Shown here: positions 20,882 through 31,654 of the stretch, piece by piece
Layout: every line of letters starts with the position of its first letter
Position numbering within the stretch: the stretch's first letter is position 1
NCBI GenBank assembly: GCA_033032865.1
Contig: JAWHQI010000121.1
Coordinates: 6,696,001-6,760,000 of the forward strand
Source of the DNA: Dactylorhiza incarnata
Taxonomy: Eukaryota; Streptophyta; Magnoliopsida; Asparagales; Orchidaceae
Length of the DNA: 64,000 bases
Direction of reading: 5' to 3'
Program-made: the position numbers and the translations under genes
The notes under the pieces: model-generated
The model's database searches: none
Told to the model about the DNA's origin: nothing
The model's input: only the letters and a program-made list of their open reading frames with translations

Positions 20882-22021
20882 CTAGCTAATAGACCTATGA
20901 AAGAGGAAATGAACAGGTAACTGTTCTAATACGCGTGTCGGTAACAGGTATCGATGCGGCGACAAAACAGTCACGCCTCTACCCGAATATAGATAAAACC
21001 TGTCCATCACAGGTAGAGGGAAAAGAAAGTAAGAAGAGGAGGAGGCCTGGTCCTCACTCGTCTCACCACAAAATAAATCCTTGCCCAGCAAGGTGTCATC
21101 TCCAGGGAGGCAGCAGGAGGAGAAGACAATGAGTGGAGCTTCCTCTACGGAGGGGGAATCAACCTCCTCACATAAGAGGATGCTCGCATCATTGACTTGA
21201 GCATCGTGCTCCAAGTCCTCCTGAAGTACCTGTGAAGACTCAACCTGCACAGGCTCGGAAAAAGAAGGGGGATCAAGAAATAAAGAAGAAGAATGACTTA
21301 AATAATCAAAAATCGGGGGAGTGGTCCCGATCTCACTCCCAGCAGGATCCAAAGATAGATCGCTATCATCATCGTAAGTATCATGGCGAGGAGAACCCAA
21401 GAACTCAAGGCCCTCAGTGGTGGTTTGGACCTCCTCGTCCCATGAAGAAGTGCAAACCTCCTCAACAGAGAGAGTATCCTCCACAACCCACTTTGGAGCA
21501 TCCTCCGAGTCTGAAGCATCACCCCACTCCTTTACTTTGATAGGATCATAAAGAATGTGTGTAGAAAAATCTTGCAAAGAATCTGGAGGAACACAAAGAT
21601 TTGGTTCCTCCGCAAAAAGATCTGCTAAAGCCTCCCCGATGGAAAGAATACTTTCCTCATCATACTCAAGTGCATCTAGGAGCTCCCATTCCTCTCCTTG
21701 TTGGCTAACAGATGAGTGATCATCATCACTGGGAGTGAAGCCATACACAGGGAGTGAGGAGTCCATGCACGAAATAAGATCGGGGGTAGAGGGCACGATA
21801 ACCTCCATGGGTAAAGAATGAGTGATAGGGACAATGTTGTCATGAGTGGAGGAGCGGCGGTCAGGATTGAAAAGACTAGGACAGTCCTTCAATTCATGAC
21901 CCTCTCCTCGACACAATAAGCAAACAACGTTCCTACACTACCTAGCATTTAACTCATTCATTTGGTCCATATAATAAACCATCTTGTCATTAGAGCTAGG
22001 CGAAATATCCCATGACGACAT
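20882..22021 (-). pseudogene. Acidic zinc-knuckle protein of F, copy 2 (one internal stop)
   Basis: Same frame as 16257-17396, offset by exactly 4625 bp, with the same TAG at codon 28 and the same CCHC knuckle. The one amino-acid difference lies about 30 residues before the end (Asp here, Gly in copy 1). Sharing the stop shows it predates the tandem duplication. Confidence 0.6.
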
Positions 22022-22250
22022 TTTCAAAAATTAAAGCAGATATAAAGAGACTGAAATTCTTTGCAAGGAAATCTACACAAACCGAGTAAGACTCCTTGAA
22101 TGAAACTTGCATAATACTTTACAACAGGAGAGAAAGAAATAACAACAAACAATAGATAATTAAAAGGCAAACAAAAATAATAAAGCATCTATACACACTA
22201 GAAGAACTACTATCTCTTGTCTCCCTCTACAGCAACTCACACGTTTGTGT

Positions 22251-22268
22251 TCCCCGGCAACGGCGCCA
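22251..22268 (-). other. Primer binding site, tRNA-Asp (F, unit 2)
   Basis: Minus-strand match to the tRNA-Asp 3' end, next to LTR 3. In element order this is the functional site, directly after the 5' LTR. Confidence 0.93.
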
Positions 22269-22274
22269 AAAACT

Positions 22275-23794
22275 TGATGCGATAATTTCGGCAAGTGCAC
22301 CGGTCGCGCAAGTAATAATAATGGGGAAAATCCCCGAGTGTCGGTCTCTTGAGGAACACAGTAAGGTGGAGTTAGGTGTCGAGGAAGGACTTGAGATCGA
22401 AGTCCTTTAGGTCGAATGGAATGCAGGAGAGTTGGGTTGGCTTTTGGAAAATAAAAGAAAACAACTACAACTACTCCTATGCAATGCCGCTATGCAAAGC
22501 TTCGCTTGGCGGGATGGAGACTACGTAGGCCTTGAACGCACTACTTCGTTGGGCGGATGGGCGAGTAGGCTAGCGGAATCGAACAATGCAGGACTTGAGC
22601 GTGCTGCTTCGTTAGGCGAATGGAATACGGGCCGCGATGCCACGCTTCGGTAGGCGGATGTACGAGTAGGCTAACGGAATGACGGTCGCAAGCACCTCTT
22701 CGACAAGCATGCCACTAGCAATTGCTAGTGCGGCACACGAACGTGACGGCGGGATGGAGGATGGAATGGGGCGCACCTCATATACACATATGAATAAAAT
22801 AATCTCAAATAACTGAAATAGACATTACATAACAAGATTCATTGTGCACATCATCAAAATATAGAGGAAACTAGCTTATACAATCAACAACATAAGGAAG
22901 AAGAATAGAGTGAAGGAATCGACCACATCCGAAGCCTCATCGAAGATTCACGGTTGGAATCGCAGGGTTGTCAATCCACGTCCAAGCTCGGTCTTCAACT
23001 GCGTCCGGGGTAGAGAAGGCTGTCACTACCTTCCAATGGACCCGTCTTCTTCATGTCACGATCCGGTCTCCTCCGATACATGATCTCCATTCTTGATGTT
23101 GGCGATCTTTGGGCTAGAAACCTCTCCTTGGAGCTCAAGGATGATGGAGGAGGCCTAGGGGGGCGGAGAACCTGCGGAAGGGGCGAAAACGGCGGAGCTG
23201 GGCGGAAGAAATGCGGAGTATCCGACCTAAATCGCGAGCAGGAATATTTATAGGCACTGGAATAAATAGTGCGCACGGTCAGTGGCGCACGACCAGTAGT
23301 CATGCGCACTAGAATCCTGTGATCGTGCGCCTGACCTGACGGAGCCTACAAGGTAAGAAATTTATAAAATACAATGTTCGCACGACCATTGGCGCACGAC
23401 CAGTGGTCGTGCGCACTATCGTAGGTGGTCGTGCGATAAGCAAGACATAACTCATAAAAATGGGCGTTAAGTGCGCACGATCAGTGACGCACGACCAGTG
23501 GTCGTGCGCAATAGAACCAGTGATTGTGCGCAGTGTTCCTGTACAGAATTGTACCGGGAACACCTGCACGACTCCTGTTCTAGCACAACCATGGATCTAG
23601 CCATTGAAAGTGGAACTTAACGATGCATGAAAACTACTAAAGATGAAGAACATGAAATAACACAAAAAACGGGCCTAGAAGTGCACATAGCATGGAATAG
23701 CAAATATGAGTGAAAACATGTCTAAAGTGAAGTGCATAGACTAGAAAATCGGCCCAGATGAGTCCAAATATGTGTATATGATCAGGACTCATCA
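22275..23794 (-). repeat. F LTR copy 3 (5' end of the element)
   Basis: 1520 bp, ending at the GGAGG target duplication (23795-23799). It contains the palindrome (22713-22730), the TATA box (23242-23252) and the GCACGACC cluster (23268-23532). Confidence 0.95.
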
Positions 23795-23990
23795 GGAGGT
23801 CGTAGAGGACGACCTACATATTGGTGTTTCCAAGGTGATCTGGAAGTGATCATGCATCTAGTCTCACTGCCAACGCGATATGAGCCTATGGGGTCACACA
23901 CAAGAGTGTTTGGAGAAGTTGGAGGAAGAATTGAGTTGGCCTTACTCATATTGGATATGAGTGAAGGACCAATCCTATGACTTATTGGAG
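23795..23990 (+). pseudogene. Unidentified coding-like remnant, right half
   Basis: Continues 12828-13023 after F is removed; the joined text keeps an Arg/Gly-rich run and then an open stretch to a TGA at about 23979. No family recognised. It could be the gag region of the older element H or an unrelated gene fragment. Confidence 0.35.
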
Positions 23991-24825
23991 TTGGGTCGAG
24001 TCGACTGAATGCTCCATATGTATTTTGAATATTGCATGGAGTATGACGTTAAGTTATTGAGAATGTCTCGACAAAACTTATCTCATGTCGTGGAATGGCC
24101 TAGGCAAAATAGTTCTTTGGAATGACTCGACGAAATATGCCAATTCGTCGAAATGTCCGACAATATGAATATTTCATAAGTCAATTTATCGAGTGGTTTC
24201 GATGAGTCAGACCTTCATCGAAGAAACCTATTTAGTGGATTATTCGACGAATTCGTCGAGTGGTTTCGATGAATTAATTTGACTCGACGAATTATGTTTG
24301 GTTCAATTCTGGTCGTGGGTGTGCGGATAACCTTTCTCTCTCATTGCGGTATAAATAGATCTCGATTTATTCCCTAAAGGTCGTTCCATCCTTTTGCGAT
24401 CTGAGAGAGCGACGAAAGAGTTCCGCAAGTCCGACGAAAGAGTTCTGACCGATCGATCCCGCCGCCGCCGCCTCTCCCTGTCGTTGAACCTAGTAGTCCG
24501 TGGGAGACATAAAGGGCTCTTCTTCTCCGACCTAGTTCTTGTGCGACAAGAAGCTAGGGTTCTCCTTTCGCTCGTGTGGACTTTCGTAGAGGCGCCGATC
24601 GATTTCAGTGCTTCGAACTCAACATTCGATCTCCGAGATTTCTTTGTGGAGCATCTTGATTGGTTTCCGATCCAATCCCCTAAAGGTATTTTGTTGTTGT
24701 TACCTTTCTGTTTCTTGATTCATGAAATTCCAAGTTCCTTGAACTATTTAGGGTTGTTCTTGTTCTTTCTCTTTCCACTGCGCATATGTGATATGTTGAT
24801 TAGAAAACCCAACACTGCAGGCTTG
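23991..24825 (+). repeat. LTR-like segment with TATA box and TCGACGAA motifs
   Basis: The left part (24060-24300) is rich in TCGACGAA / TTCGTCGA motifs. TATAAATAG follows at 24350-24358, then a GC-rich leader with GCCGCCGCCGCC near 24460 and a possible donor AAAGGTATTT at about 24686. This is the same order as in the LTRs of A, B and D, so a solo or truncated LTR is likely. Ends and target duplication could not be fixed. The 178-residue open frame here joins leader to H coding sequence and is not treated as a gene. Confidence 0.5.
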
Positions 24826-24913
24826 AGGGACCAAGCCAGACAGGGCAAAGCAGCACCGCTTGAGGCGTACGCATTAGATCTTCAGCATAGACCTGTACAG
24901 GATGTAGTGATAG
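24826..24913 (+). pseudogene. gag: gag C-terminal fragment of element H
   Basis: Short reading with AAPLEAYAL...DVVIG, corresponding to the end of gag just before protease in chromoviruses. It ends on the first base of a glycine codon at a predicted intron donor. The rest of gag is missing or unrecognisable upstream. Confidence 0.55.
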
Positions 24914-25053
24914 GTATATATTTTCAATAGCAATGGTATCCTAGGATGATATGATCTAGTAAAGATATGTGATATAACCTTCTATTTAGACTATGTAATT
25001 ACTCCTCCTGTATATCTGTAAAGAGCATATGATCATAGTATATATATTACCAG
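24914..25053 (+). other. Predicted gag-protease intron (element H, 140 nt)
   Basis: GTATAT...TTACCAG, AT-rich, phase 1. Splicing joins G to GT (glycine) and continues LLLVDGH into the protease. Same codon and phase as in A and B although H is clearly diverged. Confidence 0.7.
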
Positions 25054-25891
25054 GTTTACTTTTGGTAGATGGTCATCTTGCTAAAACGCTATTCGATACC
25101 AGTGCCACACATTCCTTAGTTTCTCAGAATTTCATCGCAGACAAAGGAAACAACGTATGATCATCTGGAATGTCAATACGAATACAACTCCCGGATGGAT
25201 CAGACATGACATCTACAGAGAAGTTCTCTTTCCAGGCAATGTTGGGAGACATGGAATTCAAAATCACCACAACCATTTTAATAATAACCGAATTCGACAT
25301 CATTTTAGGAATGGACTGGTTGGCTAAGCACAATGCCCAAATCAATTGTTTGACCCGAGAGATCCACCTCCAGAACCCAAATGGGCAATCTATCACGCTA
25401 TCAGGTATACCATCTATCACCCGCATCAATTTAACGTCCGCTCAAATAGTCAAAGTGGTTCAGTGAAAGGATGAGATGTACTTGATCTACTTCAAGATGG
25501 AGGACAAGATGCAAGTGCTCACTAAATTACCCGTAATCGGAGACTTCCCAGGTGTCTTTCCAGAATCCCGTCCCGGGTTGCCCCTGCAATGAAAAGTGGA
25601 CTTCCAGATTGAACTTACCCATGGAGCTCAACTAGGGTCAAGAGAACCTTACCTGATGGCCCCAAGGGAACTACCCGAGCTCAAAATACAATTAAAAGAG
25701 TTAATTGATGTAGGTTTCGTTCGTCCGAGTGCCTCACCCTGGGGAGCTCCGGTATTGTTCGTCAAGTAGAAAGATGGATCATTACGTCTGTGCATCAATT
25801 ACAGGGAACTAAACAAACTCACCATAAGAAATACCTATCCACTACTTAGGATAGACGAATTATTTGATCAATTGCAAGGCGCGCCCGTCTT
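25054..25891 (+). pseudogene. pol: pol of element H, first part (protease and N-terminal RT)
   Basis: The protease active site reads FDTSATH (about 25089), where the family has D-S/T-G, so it would be inactive. FDIILGMDWL follows near 25300. Reverse transcriptase starts around 25600 and is cut by element E after the [10 protein letters not shown] block. Stops: TGA near 25158, TGA 25464, TGA 25590, TAG 25767. The reading resumes in frame at 33135 when E and one GTCTT are removed. Confidence 0.88.
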
Positions 25892-27368
25892 TGATGAGTC
25901 CCATTTATACACACATTTATGGGCTCATCTGGGCCATATTTCTAGTCGATGCACCACACTTTAGGAATATTTACATTCATATTTGTTATTCCCTGCTAGG
26001 TGCACTCTTAGTCCGTTTCGGTGTGCATTTGTGCTCCTTGTTATTGGGGGTAAGCACTTGGTGCTCCCCAATCTATTTTCTGTGTTTATTTGGTGCTGGA
26101 GATATTCCCAGCTTGTTTGCTTTGTATGCAGGTGACCGGATTGTCCCGTTCTCACCAGAATTCATGTCTGTGCATATCGCACGGTCGTGCGTTTCCTTGA
26201 AGCGCGGTCGGTTGCGGTCGTGTGTTTGTGTCTGGCCAGAAAACGGACCAACAGAGTTTACTTGTGCGTTTTGACGCACGGGAGGATTTGCCCGTGCGTG
26301 AGTAAAACGCACGGTTGACCTGTGTCCTCTTGATTTTAGAGCGTTGGAGTTTACCCGTGCGTTTGGACGCATGGGCGGTGTTGGTCGTGTGTGAGCAAAA
26401 TGCACGAGCGGCGCATCGTCTTCCCCAAGACAAATTTTATCATTTAATAACGCACGGTCTGTGCACGGTCGTGCGTTCGACCGTGCGTGACCATTTTTCC
26501 GCCTGTTTATTATTAAAAGCAGGATTCGCTGCAGTCAATGGGGGGGATGGGAGAACGATTCCCGGAGTGAAATCAGGTCCTTCCCACCGTTCCGGAGGTC
26601 TGAAGGCTTCCCCTTCACCTCCACCACCAAAAAGGCCATTTCCCGGCATTTTCCACCACCATCCTTCAATTCGGGAGTGTTAGCAAGCATCCTCCACCTA
26701 GTGTTCAAGCATTCCTCGTCGTGGGAAGCCATAGAAGAGTTGTAGGTCATTGGAGCGGTGAAAGCCTCCATCGAATCAGCACGCCATCTGAGGGCCGAGC
26801 CCGGAGAGAGCCCGACAACCTCTCATTCCAGCCGAGAACCCAAGACGCGGTGATTTCTTCCTAGTGGTCCTTTCTAAACTTTATGCTTGTGTTTTCCTTG
26901 TGATTGTTGTAATGAACTATCATTTAGCTTTATATTATAAATCTTTTGTGATGTTCATGTGCAATGACGCGGTGGTGCGAGAATAGCACTTTCTTTGTTG
27001 TGATTTTCTGAGATTTGTTGTGTGTGAAGCCCTAGCAATTGCTAGTGGTGATGCTAGGAGAAGAGGTGTGTGCGACCCTCACCCGTCATAGTTACTTTCC
27101 GTCCACGCACCTCCCGAAGCACGACATCGCGGCCGTTGCATCCATCTCGCCTTGCGAAGCGGAGTTTTGACCCGCATCTCTCTTTTCTGCACTAGCTTAG
27201 GAAAACCAAAATCAATGCCCTTATTTTTCCTTTATTCGCTCGTATAACGATCGATTCACCACGCGTTTCGTTCACCAGAACCTGCATTCCTTGAGAGACG
27301 ATATTCGGGGAAGCTATTCCCAATTTTATTACTTGACAGCAACCGGTGCACTTGCCGAACGCGCATCA
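25892..27368 (+). repeat. 5' LTR of element E
   Basis: Contains a GCACGGTCGTGCG inverted-repeat cluster (26175-26495), a TATA-like TATTAAAAG near 26510, a GC-rich leader and a CTAGCAATTGCTAG palindrome (27032-27045). Its first 50 bases resemble the F and G LTR starts. Confidence 0.94.
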
Positions 27369-27374
27369 AGTTTT

Positions 27375-27392
27375 TGGCGCCGCTGCCGGGGA
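27375..27392 (+). other. Primer binding site, tRNA-Asp (element E)
   Basis: TGGCGCCGCTGCCGGGGA, one base different from the perfect tRNA-Asp match in F, six bases after the LTR end. Confidence 0.92.
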
Positions 27393-27482
27393 ATGCAGTC
27401 GTGTAATGTTTTGTGTTGTGAATCCTTGTTATAGGAGCAGTTGTTTTTTATTTTTGTTTTTCTTTGTGTTTTCTTTTTGTGT

Positions 27483-28577
27483 ATGCAGAGACAAGCCGGA
27501 AGGGAAGTAGTACCCTTCGACCCTGAGATCAAATGTACTGCGCGCGCACTAAGGTGTGCTGCACTCGTGCAAGCGGCTATGGGAGATAATATGGAACCTG
27601 GAGGTGTGCCGAGAGCACCCGCTGATAGAGATGAGGTGAATCCTGGAGTACCGCATGTGGGGAAAAACCACCTAAGGGATGAGCAGGAGGTGGTCAGGAC
27701 AAGACCTAGGACCATGAGAGACTACACCACTCCTACAGCTGGGAGTGTGTATCCAGGATTTGGGCCTAACATCATGAACAACCAGTTCGAAATCAAGCCA
27801 GCCATCCTGAACATCATCCGTAACAGCGCGCAGTTTTCTGGGATGCCCAGTGAAGACCCACATCTTCACTTGGCAGAGTTCGCCGACATTTGCGGTACCT
27901 TCCGGTATGTAGGAATTGTTGACGACACAGTCAAGTTGAGACTTTTCCCGTTCTCATTGCGTGACAAAGCCAAGGTGTGGCTCCATTCTATCCCTCCAGG
28001 AACTGCTGCCACGTGGGATGCGCTCGCATCCAAATATCTTGCCAAATTCCACTCGGTGGACAAGATTGTGAGCCTTCGGCGTGAGATCGCCACCTTCTGG
28101 CAAGCTGAGCAAGAAACCCTCGCAGAAGCTTGGGAGCGTCTTGGTGACCTCCTGCGCAAATGCCCAAATCACGAGCTCCAGCCGTGGAACATCGTGGAGA
28201 CCTTCTACTTCGCCATCGAGCCCAACCATCGGGCGATGATTGACGCTGCTGCAGGAGGAACCCTGATGAACCACACGCCCGAGGAAGCTCTCAGAATTCT
28301 GCAGGACACCGCGTCCCACATCACATTCTGGACTGCGGGGAGAAATGCGCCTAGAAACGCTCGGGGACTATTCGTGGTGGATTCAATACCTTACGCTGCT
28401 GCGCCCACGACTAACATTACATGTGAAGTATGCGGAGGCAGTGGTCACCACTCATACGAGTGCCCAGGTAGCGGGCTATCAGGTGAACTCTCACAGCTTA
28501 GTTTAAATGAATCTGTAAATTTCGTTGGAAATCAAGCTAGGGGGCACCCTACGGAAATGCATATAATCCGGGTGTGA
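27483..28577 (+). pseudogene. gag: gag of element E (Athila type), frameshifted near its end
   Basis: Capsid protein. The core spans roughly 27780-28310, with FEIKPAILN, EDPHLHLAEFADIC, LRLFPFSLRDKAKVWL, YLAKF and a MIDAAAGGTL block, all typical of the Athila lineage. A CCHC-like knuckle (CEVCGGSGHHSYEC) is near 28425. ATG 27483 is used because upstream residues are a T-rich run that looks like a splice acceptor (ending TGTATGCAG); ATG 27579 is an alternative. A frameshift at about 28540-28560 moves the reading into the next frame, where the Athila NHSNFSW block appears. Confidence 0.85.
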
Positions 28578-29806
28578 GAAATCACTCCAATTTTTCATGG
28601 AACCAAAATGCTGCAGGCCAACGATGGCAACCGGGCCAGCATCAACACGATGCTCAAGCGTCCGGAAGCCAACCGAGGCCGCCTCAGCCGGGTTATAATC
28701 AAGGTGCCCCAGTCCCTAAGAAAAGTAATCTGGAAGAGCTGATGGAGAGGTTTATGGAAGCCGCCAACGCAAATATGGCGAACCAAACCCCGTCCATGCG
28801 TAACTTGGAGACGCAAGTGGGCCAATTGGCTCAAGTGCTAACTGAGCGTGCGCAAGGGACCCTTCCCAGTAATACAGAAAAAAATCCAATTAACCAAGGG
28901 AAGAGTCTCTCCGACGCGGGAGTAAGTGAACTAAGTGAGTTGGTAGTCTCTTGCTCTATTACTAACATTGAAACGGCATCCCTATGTGATTCCGGTTCAT
29001 CTCGCAACGTCCTCGCATTGTAGGATGTTGCCAAACTGCAACTTGAAATGGATACGGATGAACGGAAGTCACTAGTGCTTGCTAATGGAACTATAGTTAA
29101 GGCTGAGGGAGAAGTAAGGAATGTGGAAGTTACAATCGAAGGGACGGTAGTGGTTGCCGACTTCCAAGTCTTGGGACCAAGTCAGAATCAATCTATCCCC
29201 ATCTTGGGTGTACTGTTCTTAAAAGAGAGCGGTGCCACCTTAGAATTTTCTAAGGGCTGTGTTGTCTTACCCTGTAAGGTGACACCCTCCACTTGCCACA
29301 AGATTGTATCCGAAGCAGTAATCCACTATCCCCTTGTTTTTACTGAGGAACCATCTAGTGATGCAGAAGTCGAGAAAAGAACAGAATCGCTAGAAGGAGC
29401 AAAGAAAGAAGAGAAGTTGCAAGTTGTGACGGAAGAGGGGAAGAAGGCAAGAGACAGCACTGAGACCAGAATATTGAATGACGAGGTAGAAGGCGGAACA
29501 AAGCGCCTTATGAAAATTTGTCCGAGTCAAAGTAACAAATGTAAACATTTTAAGCAGGTCCATTGGGCTGATCCGGTTGCCACAACCGCAAAGGAAATGA
29601 TACCACCCACCACCAAGGTGGGAAATTCTGCCAGTTATCAACGTTGGCGCTCTCCAACTGTGGAGAAGTTGAGTCAAGAAAAATTGTTGCGTGAAGCACG
29701 CTCTGCTGCCCTCCAGTGCGAGAAGGAAGAGGTTAGGCGCAAGGGGGAGACATCCTCCTTGGGCCCTAAAGCCTTCACCTCTTTCCCATCTCGCGTAGCT
29801 GGGTAG
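28574..29806 (+). pseudogene. gag C-terminus and protease-like region of element E
   Basis: Same frame throughout, with one TAG at 29021-29023. A glutamine-rich gag tail and a coiled-coil-like LEELMERFMEAANANM stretch (about 28730) come first. CDSGSS (about 28985) matches the Asp-Ser-Gly protease site. A conserved beta-strand block ends in PILGVLFL (about 29205), where the family has a GRPFL motif. The last 170 residues are charged, Lys/Glu-rich and unassigned. The frame ends at 29806 with no polymerase after it. Confidence 0.75.
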
Positions 29807-31641
29807 AACCACCACAAATCAGCATACAGCTGATGCGTGATGGGGTCTCTGGGTTGTGATTGTGCTGTTTCTTCGGTCTGATTTAGAGCTTTATTATGCT
29901 ACTTTGCTGTGTTGTTTGTTTTTATTTTTGTATGGAACAATCTCTTTAACTGCGATTATCGAACTTTAATACAGGTATTTGGTCCACCTTTAAGGACCTT
30001 AAATAAAAGGGCTTCTTGGGAGACAACCCATGGGAACCACCTGGTTCAGTTTGCTTCTTAATTTATTTTTGTTATTGCCTTTTTGCTAATAGCGCAGGTT
30101 GAAGCTCTCACGTGGTGGATAGTGGAGGAGAAATTTTAAAAAAAAGTAAAGAGGAATTAGCGCACTTCTGGCATGCTCATTTATGAGCATAGGTCCACTC
30201 TGCCCCTATTCTCCTTACGTTCAAAATTTTCTATTTTATGTGGTCGTGATCCTGGGGGAGAGAGCGAGCTATGCACATGCACACACTTTGCATAGCATGT
30301 TAGAATGTGCTGAGTTAGGATTTTTCAAATGTATTGTCGCATTGCATACCACGCACCACATGCGTTTTATTGTTATTCGTGCACATTTATCATGCAAGTG
30401 CTTAATTTGTATGTTTAGAAGCTTGTTTGTTGATTTAGGATTGTGTGGCAGAACAAGTTGTGACCCGTGCGGTGCTACTAGTAAAGCGCTCACATGGCTT
30501 AAAAATTCATGTAGAGTAGATTTTATTACAAAATTATAGTTTTATTTACTTCTGTAGTGTAACTATAAAATACTCTACCTGAACTGTGAATTTGGTGAAT
30601 CTAGCGGTAGCCCTAGGTCGAGTGTAGAAGAGCTGTTAGCCACATGTTGTTTGAGTTGGAAGGAGAGGAGACCTCGCTCGGTGGTTAAGAACTTGCCCCA
30701 AGCTATTTTCAAAATGAGGGCGTTGAGTGATCTTGTTGGGAGCATGACGTAGGCCATCATTTGGTCCGATTGAGCTTTGATTTCCCAACCTAACGTCATC
30801 CTTTGCTAGCCTCGTTGAGCCTCACCTTTCCTATTTGTTAAACTCCACCAAACATTCACCAAGGCCACATATCCTAACCTAAAACGCACAAGAGTTAAGC
30901 TTTGAAACTTATACATATTGATGATAATTGTGCGATGCGGAGAAACAAAAATTTTTTTTTTGGATGTGTGATGTGGTGTGTGCGCGCAGAAAAATGAGAA
31001 TGAGAAATTTTTTTTGATTGATCCTAACTTATGTTATTATGGATCTAAAAAAGAGAGAGTAAAAGAACTCAAAAAGAATCGAACCACAAGTGTGGTAGTC
31101 GCGCGCAGACCATAATGCTTAAATGAAGTCTGGGGGAGTGTGCTTCATGATGACGATGTTAAGGTTGAAATTTGTTTATTTACCGGAGGTTGAGTGCGTT
31201 TAGCCTACGTTCTTCTACTTCATTACCGTACCTCAATCCAAGCCCAAGTCTAGCCTAAAAGCCCTACTGATTCTTGATAAGATCGTCTCATACATTGGAG
31301 AAGGTGTGAAAGGGCAGGCGTATGACCATCGACCTTGATGGATTTCTTGGAGAGCTCTTTCTTGAGATCCATTTTGAACAATGCTCACCTCAGTAGTTCA
31401 CGCTATTTTCCCTAGGGCGCGACAGTTCGATTCACCAATAATTCACCTCAGAGTAGTAGTATTTTGTATTTTACACTTGTAGAAGTTCTTAAAATATAGT
31501 CTTTGTTTTAAAATCTTTTCTACTTTATTTTTATGCTCGTTATTTCTTTACTTCCCATCGTGTTTTGCCTGCGCAGTTACTTCGTTAACGTTCATTTTTC
31601 TACCATAGGATTGAGTGTTTGCCCGAGACGTGCAAACGGGT
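29807..31641 (+). other. Element E 3' non-coding region
   Basis: About 1.8 kb with no convincing gene. Early on lies TTGGGAGACAACCCATG (about 30017), close to a motif that follows coding sequence in Athila elements. An internal polypurine-like AAGTCTGGGGGAG lies at about 31124, some 520 bp before the real tract. Confidence 0.65.
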
Positions 31642-31654
31642 AAGTCTGGGGGTG
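31642..31654 (+). other. Polypurine tract of element E
   Basis: AAGTCTGGGGGTG abuts the 3' LTR start TGATGAG; same tract as in F. Confidence 0.92.

Larger units (their letters stand above)
13024..23794 (-). mobile_element. Element F: non-autonomous tandem LTR retrotransposon (LTR-INT-LTR-INT-LTR)
   Basis: Three 1.52-kb LTRs separate two 3105-bp internal regions, all on the minus strand. Ends read TGATG...CATCA. A 5-bp duplication GGAGG flanks the whole array (13019-13023, 23795-23799). The primer site for tRNA-Asp and the polypurine tract AAGTCTGGGGGTG place it near Athila-type gypsy elements. No protease, reverse transcriptase or integrase is present; the only long frame is an acidic zinc-knuckle protein. 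The two units are nearly identical, which suggests recent LTR-LTR unequal exchange. Confidence 0.95.

Noticed and set aside
24394..24930. 178-residue plus-strand frame
   Set aside because: It joins an LTR-like leader to the end of H gag; only the last 30 residues resemble a known protein.
26535..26771. 78-residue minus-strand frame in the E 5' LTR, also at 32293-32532
   Set aside because: Present in both LTRs only because LTRs are copies; antisense to the element, no family recognised.
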